A stretch of DNA of 64,000 bases, taken from the NCBI GenBank assembly GCA_947069175.1, contig CAMTDV010000003.1:83093014-83157013 (forward strand). Reading direction: 5' to 3'. The notes beneath the pieces were generated by a model. The model ran no database searches and was not told where the DNA came from. It was given only the letters and a program-made list of their open reading frames with translations. The position numbers and the translations under genes were made by a program. Numbering within the stretch: the stretch's first letter is position 1; each line of letters starts with the position of its first letter. Below, one piece after another: positions 11,066 through 24,100 of this stretch. Source of the DNA: Scalesia atractyloides. Its lineage: Eukaryota; Streptophyta; Magnoliopsida; Asterales; Asteraceae.

Positions 11066-14000
11066 ATGGCAGCAAGTTCTGGAAACTCCATTCCTGCTCC
11101 CGGTACTCTCCTAATTCCTCCATTAATATTATTCTCTCAATTTCATTCTCCAATTAATATTATTTTTCTCCCCGATTTTGCAGACGCGATCCAGGTTTTG
11201 GTCTCCTCGCTCGCCGATGAATCCCCCATGGTTAAGCAAGCGTCCATGGCGTCTCTCAAATCTCTCGCTCCACTGTAAGTATTTGTGTTGTGTATACGTA
11301 TATGCTTGATTGATTTGGTGAATTGAAATTGAGATTGTGATGGAATTGCAGGAATCCACTTCTAGTTTTTGACTGTTGCTTAACGGTTTCTCGTGGCGGA
11401 CGTCGGGTAGTTATATGTTGTTATTAATGTTATTAATGAGTTGTTAACTGACATAATAGGTTTATTTGTGGAGTTTGGGAGAGGAGTCTAATTTGGGAGA
11501 AAAAGAGGGTTTTCAATTCTTACCGTAGCATATATATATAATACATTGAGGTGTGATCGAATACACGATACTCTTTAACCTAAAAACGTTGAGAAGTAAA
11601 GTGCTGATATGTAAACACGTGTTTTTACATATTGGACTTTGTGTTACATACCATTACTTTACTTCTTACGGTTTTTAAGTTGAGAGTATTGTGTACCGGA
11701 ACCACCATCTCTCTCTATATATATGTTTAGGAGGTTAACAGAACAAACTGTTTGAAGTTCTTTTTTGCTTGTTACTGGCAGAGGTTTGGGAATATTGCTG
11801 GTGTATTTCAAGTAATGTCAATTGCAATCGGTGCCCTAGAAGAAGGGGAAGTGGACACTGCTTATATGGAAAAGCTTGCCAAACTTGCTACCGCTGAGAT
11901 CATTTCATCAAAGGTAGTTTTCGGTTTCTGATGGTTAATAAAAACGGATTCATAATGGGTTTAGTTTGGCACATTATTAATCAAATTACCTATAGCTTTG
12001 TATTTTTTACACAGTTCATATATATAGGCTTTCAAACACTTGCTTTTTAGTGGTTCCTGTGGGTTTGAGCACCCATCTTGGGTCTTTTGAATGGGTTAGG
12101 AAGATGTGCCCATCAGATTGAGCCAAGTTTTGATATGTTTTAAAATGTGCGCATCAGGAGCGCCTAATGCGTGATGCGCACGATGCGCTGATAAGCTTCT
12201 ACAATGAGTTGATGAAGTTGTTAAGTGAGTTCCTACATAGATTACTTGTACCTTTTGCATAGACTACTTGTACACATAAGAGTTCAAGGCTTATTTTGGT
12301 TACATTGAACTTCTTTGATGGTACTACAGCTATTTTTTGTGTTTATTTATTTTAATGTCTAAATTTTTTAGTGTTTAAAGTTAACATGTTAATATATTAT
12401 CTATAAATATTTTTTAAATAACAAACACCTCGCATACATAACGCGCACGCATCACGCATTTTAGGATCTAAACGCATCAGAGTGCATAACACATTTTAAG
12501 ACCAACTTATGAGCTAGTTTTTTGCTCTCACAGATTAGGGTATGTCAGTTTATCTTTTGCTATGCATTGTAGGAAATAAAAGCTGATTGGCAAAGAGCTG
12601 CTTCTTCTCTACTTGTTGCAATTGGTTCTCATTTACCAGATCTGGTAAGTGCTTATGCTTTTGTTGTTCATTGAAAAGGTTGAAGCTTATTAACATAATA
12701 AATATCGTTATTCTTTCATGCATTTCTTTGTTCCACAATTTATGTTTTAACGTTTGAGCCTTTATACACATTCTCATTGCAGATGATGGAAGAATTATTT
12801 CTTCACTTATCTGCACAGAACTCAGCTCTACCAGCAATGGTCCAAATACTTGCAGACTTTGCTACCTCTGATGGTTAGTTCTCCGTCAAAACTCTTCGAT
12901 TCACTCACATTGTAGATGATTGAAGATTTTTCATTTTATTTTTGCTTGATAAAAAAATTAAGCGCCAAAACTGAATATTTTTTTTGGTGAAATGAACATT
13001 AAATTGAAGCTCTTCAGTTTACCCCAAGACTTAAAGGTGTGCTTTCTCGAGTTCTTCCTATTCTTGGCAATGTTAGAGATCAGCATCGACCAATTTTCGC
13101 AAATGGTATGCTTAGACTTGAAAGAAGTCAAGAACCTCATTTTAGTTCATTTTCATCCTATAATCTATCCAATGGGTTTGTTTTTGAGTTTTTTGTGCAT
13201 TTTCAGCATTCAAGTGTTGGTGTCAAGCCTGTTGGCAATACAGCGTGGAGTTTCCTCTTTCATCGATTCTTGATAGTGATGTCACGTGAGAAATTAATTT
13301 GCTTGTTAGCAGCTTTTGATTCTATGATAAATATTATATACGTATTTTTTCTTTTCTTCCTGAAATTGACATGCGTACTTGCAGGTCATTTCTAAACTCT
13401 GCCTTTGAGCTTTTATTGCAAAATTGGGCAACGTCACGTGATCTCAAGGTCTGCTTTCATGAAACTATACTTTTATTGCAACGTTATTGTTTAAAAGTTG
13501 CATGAGATAAGACATTACGTATAGAATGAGAACTGATATTTAAATCCATAAGATAGTCCAACATTGATTACCTCAGTTTTCTGATATTCATCAGTGCCAA
13601 GCTGGAGTTATTTTCTATGCAGTTAATATTGGTGATATATCAGTTATCGGTCCCCATGTAAAATATCGGTACTGATATTATGGGCGATATTTACCGATAT
13701 TTGATAGATGTATCACCGATTTTCTCGATGTCAGTACCTTTCTTCTTAGTTCTACCATTCGTCTTTCTTCTATTGCTGCTATTAGTGTTTAAAGTCTTAA
13801 TTGTTAGCGTTAAATGTTAGCGTTTTAAGTCTTAATCAGTTCCTACTCCCTACAATTGTTAGTGTTTTGCAAGTGACAGGGTTAATTTGTTAATGGTAGG
13901 AGAGTATACTGAATAGTTAGTGTTAAATTGCGATATATATGAATTATGCATGATATTAAAAGTACTGATATATCACCGCGATAACCTATATCTCAAATAC

Positions 14001-15161
14001 CGATTCTTTACTGTATTAACTGCATAGGTTATTTACGCGCTTCAATATATATATGTATGTATATATATATATATATATTTTTTTTTATTTTTTTTTTATT
14101 TTTTACTTTTCAAGCTAAGATAACTTGTAAATCAGGTCCGGACATCTGCTGTTGAAGCGTTGGGTCAATTGGTTGGTCTTGTCACTAGAACATTGTTGAA
14201 GGCTTCTTTACCAAAATTTGTTCCAACTATATTGGAATTGTAAGATGCAAAGATCATTTGTTTTTTTTTTTGTATTTTTATCTAGTATGTAATATGTAAT
14301 TGGACAGTTATATGTTTTCTTGCATGGTTGAACACTGGAATATTGTTAGGTATAAAAGAGACCACAATACTGCCTTTTTGGCTACATGTAGTCTTCACAA
14401 TCTACTAAACGCATCTTTACTCTCTGAAAAGGGCTCTCCTCTGCTTGATTTTGAGGTTTGATAGACTACATCTTTCTAACGGTGTTTACGCTAAGCATCA
14501 ATTATTAGTTTTTGCCTTCGTGATTGTAATATTTGTTCATTCTCAGGATCTCACATTTGTTTTGTCGACGCTTCTTCCAGTTGTTTGTAGTTATACCGAC
14601 ATCAAAGAATGTACATATTTCTCAGTAGGCCTCAAGGTGATTTTCTCTGTCCATTATTATACAAGTTTGTTATCAAATGGTTTGTTTCGAATCTTTGTTT
14701 ATAACTGTCTTGATTATCTTTTATTGCAGACATATAATGAAGTTCAACATTGCTTTCTCACTGTCGGGTTGGTGTATCCTGAGGAATTGTTTATTTTTCT
14801 TGTAAATGTAAGTCCCATAAGTTTTCTTAATATTATTGATTTAATGATAAAATGACATGTCTCTTCCTATTACAGAAATCAAAGTTAAAAGAAGATCAAA
14901 TGACTTTTGGTGCTCTCTGTGTTCTTAAACATCTTTTGCCCAGGTATAAATACCTGTAAAATAGATACATTTTCAAACAAGCAGTGCAAATACGAATTCA
15001 AAAAGTAAGCCGTGACACTTTTATCTCCCCTTTTACACCAATTATTGTATATTATTATTAGGTTATCTGAAGCTTGGCATAATAAAAGACCAGCACTCAT
15101 AGAAGCCATTACGTTATTATTAGAGGAGCACAATTTAGGGGTTTGTAAAGCACTTGCAGAG
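11066..15161 (+). CDS. SGR6: SGR6 exons 1-15 (N-terminal HEAT repeats)
   Basis: Exons: 11066-11102, 11184-11274, 11352-11406, 11782-11913, 12573-12644, 12783-12873, 13010-13105, 13207-13285, 13385-13448, 14136-14239, 14350-14455, 14547-14636, 14730-14807, 14876-14943, 15062-15161 (1,263 nt, codons 1-421). The start is the ATG giving [12 protein letters not shown], which aligns with the family's N-terminus. Helical repeat segments include [55 protein letters not shown] and [19 protein letters not shown]. Phases join cleanly throughout. Exon 8 reads on into exon 9 as [15 protein letters not shown]. The block ends with LGVCKALAE. Confidence 0.9.
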
Positions 15162-18100
15162 GTATGCTTATAATCCATACACTGGAGTTATGGTGTTGTT
15201 AGTTTATATTATGTCTTATGCAATATATAAATATATTATGTATGTTTGATATTTTATTTATGGGTAAGGGTTCCTCTACAAAAGGTTAAATTCCTAAGAA
15301 GGCTAAGAAGTCATAGGAATTGAACATGTTGAAAGAAACCAATAGGTTTGTTTTTGTATTTGATTTGGAATGAGAATACAAGGCAATATAAAGGCAAGAT
15401 AAGTTACATTTATTTAAGACCCAATATAATAATTACTATTAATTACTTAGACTAATATTCCGCCCACAAGTTTAGGGCGGGGTACGACCTGAAAGCTAGA
15501 AATCTCTGAGAGGGTAAAGGTTTAGTGAACACATCCGCGACTTGATCACTTGTAGATATGAATTGAACCTTAAGTTGACCTTGAGCTACTTGTTCACGAA
15601 CAAAGTGAAAATCTACTTCAATATGCTTTGTGGGGGCATGAAACACAGGATTGGGCCGACAGGTAGGTTGCCCCTAGGTTGTCACACCAAAGAGTGCGCG
15701 GTGATCTTGGTGAGACACCTAGTTCACATGAAAGAGACTTTAGCCAAATTAATTCTGCCACAGCATCTGCCATGGCCTTGTATTCAGATTCTGTTGAAGA
15801 TCTTGAAACGGTTCACTGTTTGCGAGCAGACCGGGAGACAAGGTTGGATCCCAAATAAATAGCAAACCCTCCCGTGGATCGACGGTCGACTGGACAACCT
15901 GCCCAATCAGAATCAGAGTAGGCCTGGACCGAATTTTGCCAATGAACATCAGTGAAGGCTTGTAAGAATGAGCCTGAGTTGTGACGTATTAAAAGACCCA
16001 ATTCAGTGTTGCCTTTTAGATACCGCAAGATGCGTTTAACAGCTGACCAGTGATTTTCTGTGGGAGCGTGCATAAATTGACACACGCGATTAACCGCAAA
16101 GGCAATGTCTGGTATAGATAGAGTGGCATATTGTAGTGCTCCAACTATTTGACGATACTTGGTGGCATCTGAAAGCAAGGGACTATCATTAAAATGTAAA
16201 ACCTGGGAAGTGCTCATAGGAGAGTTAACGGGTTTACAATCAGAGAGCCTTGATCGATGTAAGACATCAGAAATATATTTTCTTCGCGAGAGAATAATGT
16301 CATTTTGTGGTCGACTTCAATTCCAAGAAAATAGCTAAGTTTCCCAAGGTCTTTGAGAGGAAAGTTGGAGCTGAGATGTTTGATGATGCGGTTAATTGTA
16401 GTGTTGTTGTTACCTGTCACTATGATGTCGTCCACATATACAAGGACATATATAAGGGTGCCACCAGACTTTAAAATGAACAAAGAAGGATTTGTTTTGG
16501 ATCCAGAAAACCCGAGCTGATGTAGAACTTGCGACAGGCGAGTGAACCAGGCCCGCGGGGCTTGTTTAAACCCATAGAGGGACTTATGAAGGAGACAAAC
16601 ATGGTTCGGTTTGGTTGGATCAACAAAGCCAGCGGGTTGTTTCATGTAGATTGTTTCCGATAAGGCACCGTGTAAAAATGCATTGTCTATGTCCAATTGA
16701 CGTAAGGACCACTTCTGGGTTAAGGCAAGAGATAGGATGGTTCGAATAGTTTTGCTTTAACCACGGGGCTGAATGTCTCATGGTAATCGATACCGGGTTG
16801 TTGATTGAATCCTTTTGCAACAAGACGAGCTTTGTAGCGAGGGGGATTGCCTGTTGAATCGTCTTTCAACCTGTAAACCCACTTGCAATCAATAACATTA
16901 GTATTATGTACATAAGGGACTAACGACCATGTTTCATTCTTATGAAGTGCCTCAAACTCCTTGGCCATAGCAAGGCGCCATTCTGGAGATTTGTTGGCAA
17001 CGGGGAATGAGCTGGGTGTGGTAAGGGATGAAGTGGTGCGAGTAGCTTGGAAAGCCGAGGGAATTAATGGTTTGGTTCGTTTGGGATTTTGACGGAGGTT
17101 AGGTGGTCTAGTTCGAGGAGGAGGTGGTGGTGGTGGAGGAGATGGGGTGTTGAGTTGTTCGGATGAGACTGAGTGGGTGTGTGAAGGAGGTGACGGAGGA
17201 GTGTTTGGACTAGATGGATCAGGTTGTGGTTGTGATGATGATGGTGATGCTGAAGATGAAGAAGTTGAAGATGTAGGGGAGTCTGTTTGGTGTGAAGATG
17301 TAGGTAAGTCTGTTTGGATCGGTTCAGGAAAAAACGGTGGGGAAGGTGTGGGATAAACAGATACATAAGGTGAGGATGGTGGGGCTGGTGATTGTGAAGT
17401 GGGTTGTTGAAATAGGAAGACATTCTCATTAAAACGAACATATCGGACGATATATATGCGTTCGGTGGTGGGGTCAAAACAACGGTACCCATGTTGGTTA
17501 GGACTATAGCCAAGAAAAACACATGAGGTCTAACGAAAGTTCATTTTGTGGAGATTGTACGAGTGGAGATACAGAAAACATTGACGGTTGAAGACATGAA
17601 GGAATGAATAATTTGGTTTACGGTTGAAGATTTGTTGAAAGGGAGACTTATTTGAGGAGGTTCGAGATGGCAGGCGGTTAATAAGATAGGTGGCAGTTTT
17701 AAAAGCAAAGTGCCAAAAACGTCATGGAAGATGAGTTTGGGCAAGAAGGGCAAGCCCGGTTTCCACAACGTGACGATGACGACGCTCAACGAAACCATTT
17801 TGTTCGCTAGTGTAGGGGCATGAACGCCGATGAATAATTCCAAGTTTTGTGAAAAATGAAGAGAGGTTACGGAACTCCCCTCCCCAATCAGTTTGAACAC
17901 ATTTTAATTTGGTGTTAAATTGTCGTTCTACCATTGTTACAAAATTCATGAAGGTGACGTACACCTCAGATTTTTGGGCTAGAGGATAAAACCACATATA
18001 ACGCGTGTGATGGTCAACACATAACAAAAAAAAGCGATGTCCATCAAGAGAAACAGTGGGAGAGGGCCCCCAAACATCAATATATCAAATCCAAAATATT

Positions 18101-21100
18101 ATTACTTCGAAAAGTAGAGTTGTTTAGGGGAAGTTTAGATGATTTTCCCAGCTGACAAGGGTACAAACAGTATAACTTAGTTTATTAGAACAGGTAAATA
18201 ACAACTAGAGACAATGGAATTAAAAACACGTTCATGTGGGTGTCCAAGGCGTTGATGTCAGATGGATGAAGGAGCTTTTGCTGCTGTAAATACCTGCTTG
18301 GGAATTGATTTGAGTGAGGGCAGACTGATGGAGTAGAGACCATTTTCACTTGGACCCATAAGGAGGATAGTGTGTGAAGACTCGTCCTTCACAGCAAAGA
18401 AAGAAGAGTGAAACTCAAAATAAACATTATTATCATCACATAATTGTTTAACAGATAGTAGGTTTTTTTGAATTGCTGGAACATGAAGAACATCATTAGG
18501 TTAAGTGTTTTATTAGGTGAAAAGAATTTTGATGAACCAATATGCAGGATAGGTAAAGGCTGACCATTGCCAACAAAAAGTGAATCGTTACCTTGGTAGG
18601 CCTCAGAGTTGTTAAGGTTCAATAAGTCTGGAGTGGCATGGCTGTTAGCACCTGTGTCCGGGTGCCATGTTGCTTCTGATGTTGGTAAAATTGACCTGAG
18701 GAGCAAACCGAGCAGTGGGGGCTGATTGTGAGGCTGATTGAGTGGGACATTGTGATGGAATATGGCTATACCACAACGGTTACAGTGGCCAAATATGGTG
18801 TTTTGCGTTGAAGCCCAAGCAAATTGTCGAGGGGAGGCCGAAGTGTTAGTGTCACGACCCCGGTTATTGTAATTTTCACGTGAGCCACCTCGGGAGTTTC
18901 CCCTACGATTGCCCCGGTAACTGAAGGTTTGGAAGCATAGAATGCTTGGGGTTGAGGGTTGTTCGAGATGATTGGACTTAGTTGGTATCCCAATTGGGAT
19001 GCTAATTGTTGCAAATTGCTAAGTTGGGGCGTAGGGTGATTTAATGTTCCTGTTGTAGTGACAAAGGCTTGTGGTGTTGTAGTAGAAATTGTGGGGTTAG
19101 GTTTGTTAATCATGTAATTATGATCAGATAAGAGACCATTCAAATCATTGAAGGTAACTGGTGGTGACGAGCCAAGAGGTTGGATTTTAACCCGTTGTAC
19201 TCATCTCGAAGGCCAGAGATGGTCAGCATAACAAGATCTTTATCTTTCATAGGTTCCCCAATATTAGTTAGGGCTGATGCGTATTCCATAGCACGACTTA
19301 GATAGGCAATAGGAGTCTCATCACCCTTCATTGTTATGCGAAGCAATTGAGTTTTCAACCTGTATTCACGAGATGCATTATTTGGTGCATATACACGTTC
19401 TAGGGAGAGCCAAAGGTCTCTGGAAGTGGTGGTGTTTTGGGCGTGTTGAAAAGAAGCTTCAGATATGGTTGATAAAATGATCATCCGGACGTGAGCATCA
19501 TTTGATACCCAACGAGAATAGCTTGGATTATCAGTGGTTGACGAGGACTCACCTTCTTTGGATGGTTGGATGGTGATTGTTGGTTCTGGGTAGGGAACAG
19601 GGCCATCAATGTATTCAAACAGATGATTAGTGATGAGGAACGGTTCCATCATAGCCTTCCAGTATCCGTAATTTGTTGGTGAGAGGGTGAATGCAAATTT
19701 GTGAGTATTGTGGGTAATCTTTTCAGCAGTGGTAAAGGCAGCGATTGCGGCCATGGTTGTTGATCGGAATTTTCTGTCTTGGCCGGAATATTAGAAGTTT
19801 ATTGGGAGGAGAATAGGGAAGGGGTAGGCTGTTCGGTTCCTTGGCTCTGACACCAAAAGAAACCAATAGGTTTGTTTTTGTATTTGATTTGGAATGAGAA
19901 TACAAGGAAATATAAGTTACATTTAAGACCCAATATAATAATTACTATTAATTACTTAGACTAATATGTTGCAATCCATTAAAATTAAGGGTGAAGGGTA
20001 TAAGACTATAAGAGTAATTGAAACAGTTAGTTAAATATGGATTAAACACCATATACCTGCAAAATAAAAAACAATATACATGCAAAATAAAACACCATGT
20101 ATTCTTTGTTACCTGCAAAATAAAACACCATGTACCTGCAGTATCTAAAACACCGTTGTATGTGGGTTTCTGAATATAGAGCACGCAAAATTACATGTGT
20201 ACCCCTATGCTATCAAATAAATAACTAAAATTAAAACATAATTTACAAAAATGCCACTAATCAATCTCATCTATCCAAAATATTATCTGATAAATTCTAA
20301 GGATGGAAAAGATAAATTCGATGGATTTAGGAATTATAAGGCCTGATTCGAGATAGGCGATCTCCAATACAAAGATACAAAAACAATATTCAACAGGATA
20401 GCCAAAACTAGAAACAAGAACAAAATACTTAAAAGGGAAACTCTTTTTTTTTTTTTTTAAATTTGGATCACTAACGGACCATTGGAGTATCGTCGTGCCA
20501 CCAGCGGAACCACCCGATCGTATCCATCTCCACTAGGCAATAATGGCTATGCACCAATTCAGGAGGAAACCCAATAAATCTAGGAAAACCACCTTGTGGG
20601 AATCGAACCCAGGACCTAATGGTCCCTAAGCCTTATCCCACCACCAATATGTCACTGGGCTATAATGTCATGGGCACTTAAAGGGAAATTCTGATGAAGC
20701 ATTTATGATCATCCAGCCTTTCAGCATCCACACCCCTCTATCTCCCTTAAACTCACCAGACTTTACAGCATCCTTGCCCCTTTATTTCCTCATATTCTTG
20801 ATCAGGTTTGAATGGGTCAAATTGAGACCCGTAAAATGTGCAAAGCCGCTCCAGTGAGTTTCCTTGGGCTGACCTGGCTCCATTTGATTTTTTCCGCCTT
20901 GAATAAACTCTCATAGGAGCTGGGTATGTATCATAATCTAATGGTTCATAAGACTTCTTAGACATTTTCAAAAAAAAACCCTTTGTAGACTAACCCTACC
21001 CTTTATTTATGAATCATTAACTATAAGTAAATAAGGAAACTAAATAACCAAACTATGGGAGTAAATCAGTTTTATTATAAAAATATCCCAGTATTGCACA

Positions 21101-24100
21101 AATGATATGATCTAATAGTTTAAAAATAACTTCAGTTGTTTCTCTTTCCAGCTAATAGTCGTTATGGCTTCCCATTGTTACTTGGTTGGTCCTTCTGGTG
21201 AACTGTTTGTCGAATATCTTGTACGGCATTGTGCCATGTCAGATCAAGAAATAGATGAGCTTGTGATCTCAAAAGACTCATTTAGACCTACCAATCTATA
21301 TTATTCATTTCAGCAAAAGCGAGCAGAGGTTTGTATTTCGTATATCGGAGTACCATATATGTGTAATTGTTAATTGTGATTATGAAGTCCGCTAAGCGTG
21401 TGCCTGTGTTGCGTTGTTTCTGTCAGGCAAAAATTGGGTCTGTTCGGTCAACGGAGTTAAGGGCAATATGTGAAAAAGGTCTCCTTTTAGTAACCATAAC
21501 TATTCCTGAAATGGAGGTAAATATAACAATTGCTGCTATATTACCTTTTGCATCCCGTATGAAATTGGTTAGTTAAAAAGAAGAAATGTGAATCAACAGC
21601 TGACAATAGCTTATATGTGAACATGCAGCATGTTCTTTGGCCATTCATGTTGAAGATGATCATACCTCGTTTATACACTGGTGCAGTTGCCACGGTAATG
21701 TTGAGTTGATCTTGTATCCGACTATATGATAAAATCTAAAGTTTATATAAAGGGTTTTTACCCTCGGAATGCATTGTTTTACCGGTAGATGAATTATTAA
21801 TTATTGTGACATTCTGGAGTAATAATCAATACATTTTGCAGGTTTGCAGGTGTATATCAGATATGTGCAGGCATAGATCTATTCATAGTGATAGGATGAT
21901 TCGTGAATGTAGAACTCGTGTTGATATTCCACGCCCTGAGGTGCCTTTTGATTGTACATACATGAAGTCTTATACGGTTTCTATGGTGTATAAAGTCAAC
22001 TGATGATCTGTTTAAATTCACCGCAGGAGCTTTTTGCACGTCTGGTGGTGCTTCTTCACAATCCTCTTGCAAGGGAGCAACTCGCTACTCAAATCTTGAC
22101 AGTATGTATATTATTGCTACTAACAGCTATATATATATGTGTAAATAAGCTAGACATAGGGTGCATTTTTCCAAAATTAGCTATAGCTGTAGCTGCTAGC
22201 CGGCCTTTAAACGAATCGAATGAACACGAACAGAGGCGTGCTCGTGTTCGTTCATTTAACTTTAACCGAACACGAACACGAACATATAATCAAACAACTT
22301 TTTTGTGTTCTTGTTCATTCATTAAGAAAATGGGTATGTTCGTGTTTGTTTATATTCGTTTAAAACTAAATGAACAGTTCACAAACGTAAACGGACATAA
22401 ACAAACAAACTTAAACGAACACAAATGAACATAATTGACCAAAATAAACGAAGACAAATGAACCAAAACTAGTTTTTTTATATGTAAATTAGTGATTGAT
22501 TATGTAAATTAATGATTGATTACGATAAGTTCCATTGTTAAGCTTATTCCTCTTACTAGAAAGCCTAACTACTAATTATTTATTTTTATATAAGTAGTTA
22601 TAAAGCCACTTTTCTGTTTATATTTATATAACTATAACTACTTACTTATATATTAAAATTTAAACGAACATAAACATACGTTCTTGAACTAAAATGAAAA
22701 AACATATCATGTGTTCATATTCGTTCGTTTAATTAAATGAACGAAAAAAATTGTTCATGTTTGTTCGTTTATTTAGTAAATGAACATATACGAACTTCCT
22801 GCCGAACAAGTTCGCAAACTGTTCATGAACGTTCGGTTTGTTTATAGGCCTAGCTGCTAGTTTGAGCTGCAGTATAAGAGTGTCTGCCCAAGCAGGTCAA
22901 CTGTAGCTAAAAGTTTAGAATAACATAAAAGGACATACATAAAAAAACCCAAATGTACACAATAAATTAAAGTTAGAAGCTTGTTTTTCTTTATTAGAAG
23001 CTCTAGCTTGTTTTGGTAGCTACAGAGCAAAACTTATCAATGAAAGCTAAAGCGTGTAAAAGTTGTGTCCCAAACATACCCATAACTTCAAATTTTGACT
23101 GAAGCATTAACATTACATGTGCTTGGTACTTGCAGATGCTGTGTTACTTGGCATCTCTATTTCCAAAAAACATAAACTTGTTTTGGCAAGATGAGGTACC
23201 GAGGTTATGTAGTCAATTATCTGTCATTGTATGGTTGATTATTATATGCTTTTACCTGATTCTTTAACTAATATATTGTTTTGGTAAGTTCTAGATTCCA
23301 AAAATGAAAGCATATGTCAGTGACACAGAAGACCTTAAACAAGACCTTTCTTATCAAGAGACATGGGATGATATGATTATCAATGTACGTGTTATGAATT
23401 CTCTGCTATTTCCTATGGAAACATGTCCATGCCTTTCTTAAACTGTTTTTCTACTGCACTTTACATGCAGCAACATATTTGGTATTATAAACATGACAGT
23501 TTTGGAATGTCATTTGTGAAAAATGCATTACTTTCTATTACAGTTTCTGGCTGAAACATTGGACGTTGTCCAAGACACCGATTGGGTAATTTCTTTAGGA
23601 AATGCATTTGCAAAACAGTATGAACTTTATTCAACTGATGATGAGCATTCTGCACTACTTCACCGGTACGCGCTTATTTGCTTATATATATTTCTGCGTT
23701 TTCTTTATTATTAAGTCTTGAGGAGCATATTGAGATTTTTTTTGTACTTCTATAGATGTCTTGGTATACTTCTTCAGAAAGTCGATAACAGGACTTATGT
23801 TCGTGATAAGATTGACTGGATGTACAAGCAAGCAAATATCACCATTTCTGAAAATCGGCTCGGTTTGGCAAAAGCCATGGGGTTGGTATGTATAGTGCAT
23901 ACATATATTATCCTATATTAGACCGAAATTATATATCTGTTATTTTTGATTTAGTTTCCATAGTTATCTTTTCCTTATTTATCTAGGTCTAATAGTCTCT
24001 ATATATTGTCTTGTATCATTCTATTATTCATCAATAACAATAACAATTACCAATTCTCTTTAGTGAGTTTTATTTGGTATCAGAGCCAATCAACTCCTAA

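Larger units (their letters stand above)
15332..19966 (-). mobile_element. Ty1/copia element A (Ale-like), intron 15, antisense to SGR6
   Basis: A complete but decayed element of 4.6 kb. LTRs: 15332-15457 (3', 126 bp) and 19856-19966 (5', 111 bp), flanked by a perfect 5-bp target duplication TGTTG at 15327-15331 and 19967-19971. The primer-binding site, TGGTGTCAGAGCC on the minus strand, is at about 19842-19855. The polypurine tract is the rc of 15458-15475 (TTGTGGGCGGAA). The LTRs start TATTAG and lack TG...CA ends. Gag, protease, integrase, RT and RNase H are all recognisable but split by stops and frameshifts. Short LTRs and overall size suggest the Ale lineage. Confidence 0.9.

Noticed and set aside
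17064..17522. 152-codon His/Leu/Pro-rich ORF
   Set aside because: Shadow frame of the proline-rich integrase-RT linker of copia A; the 37503-37916 ORF is the equivalent shadow in copia C.
22003..22428. 141-codon ORF
   Set aside because: It starts in intron 19, reads through SGR6 exon 20 out of its frame and into the hAT-like MITE; a chance frame.
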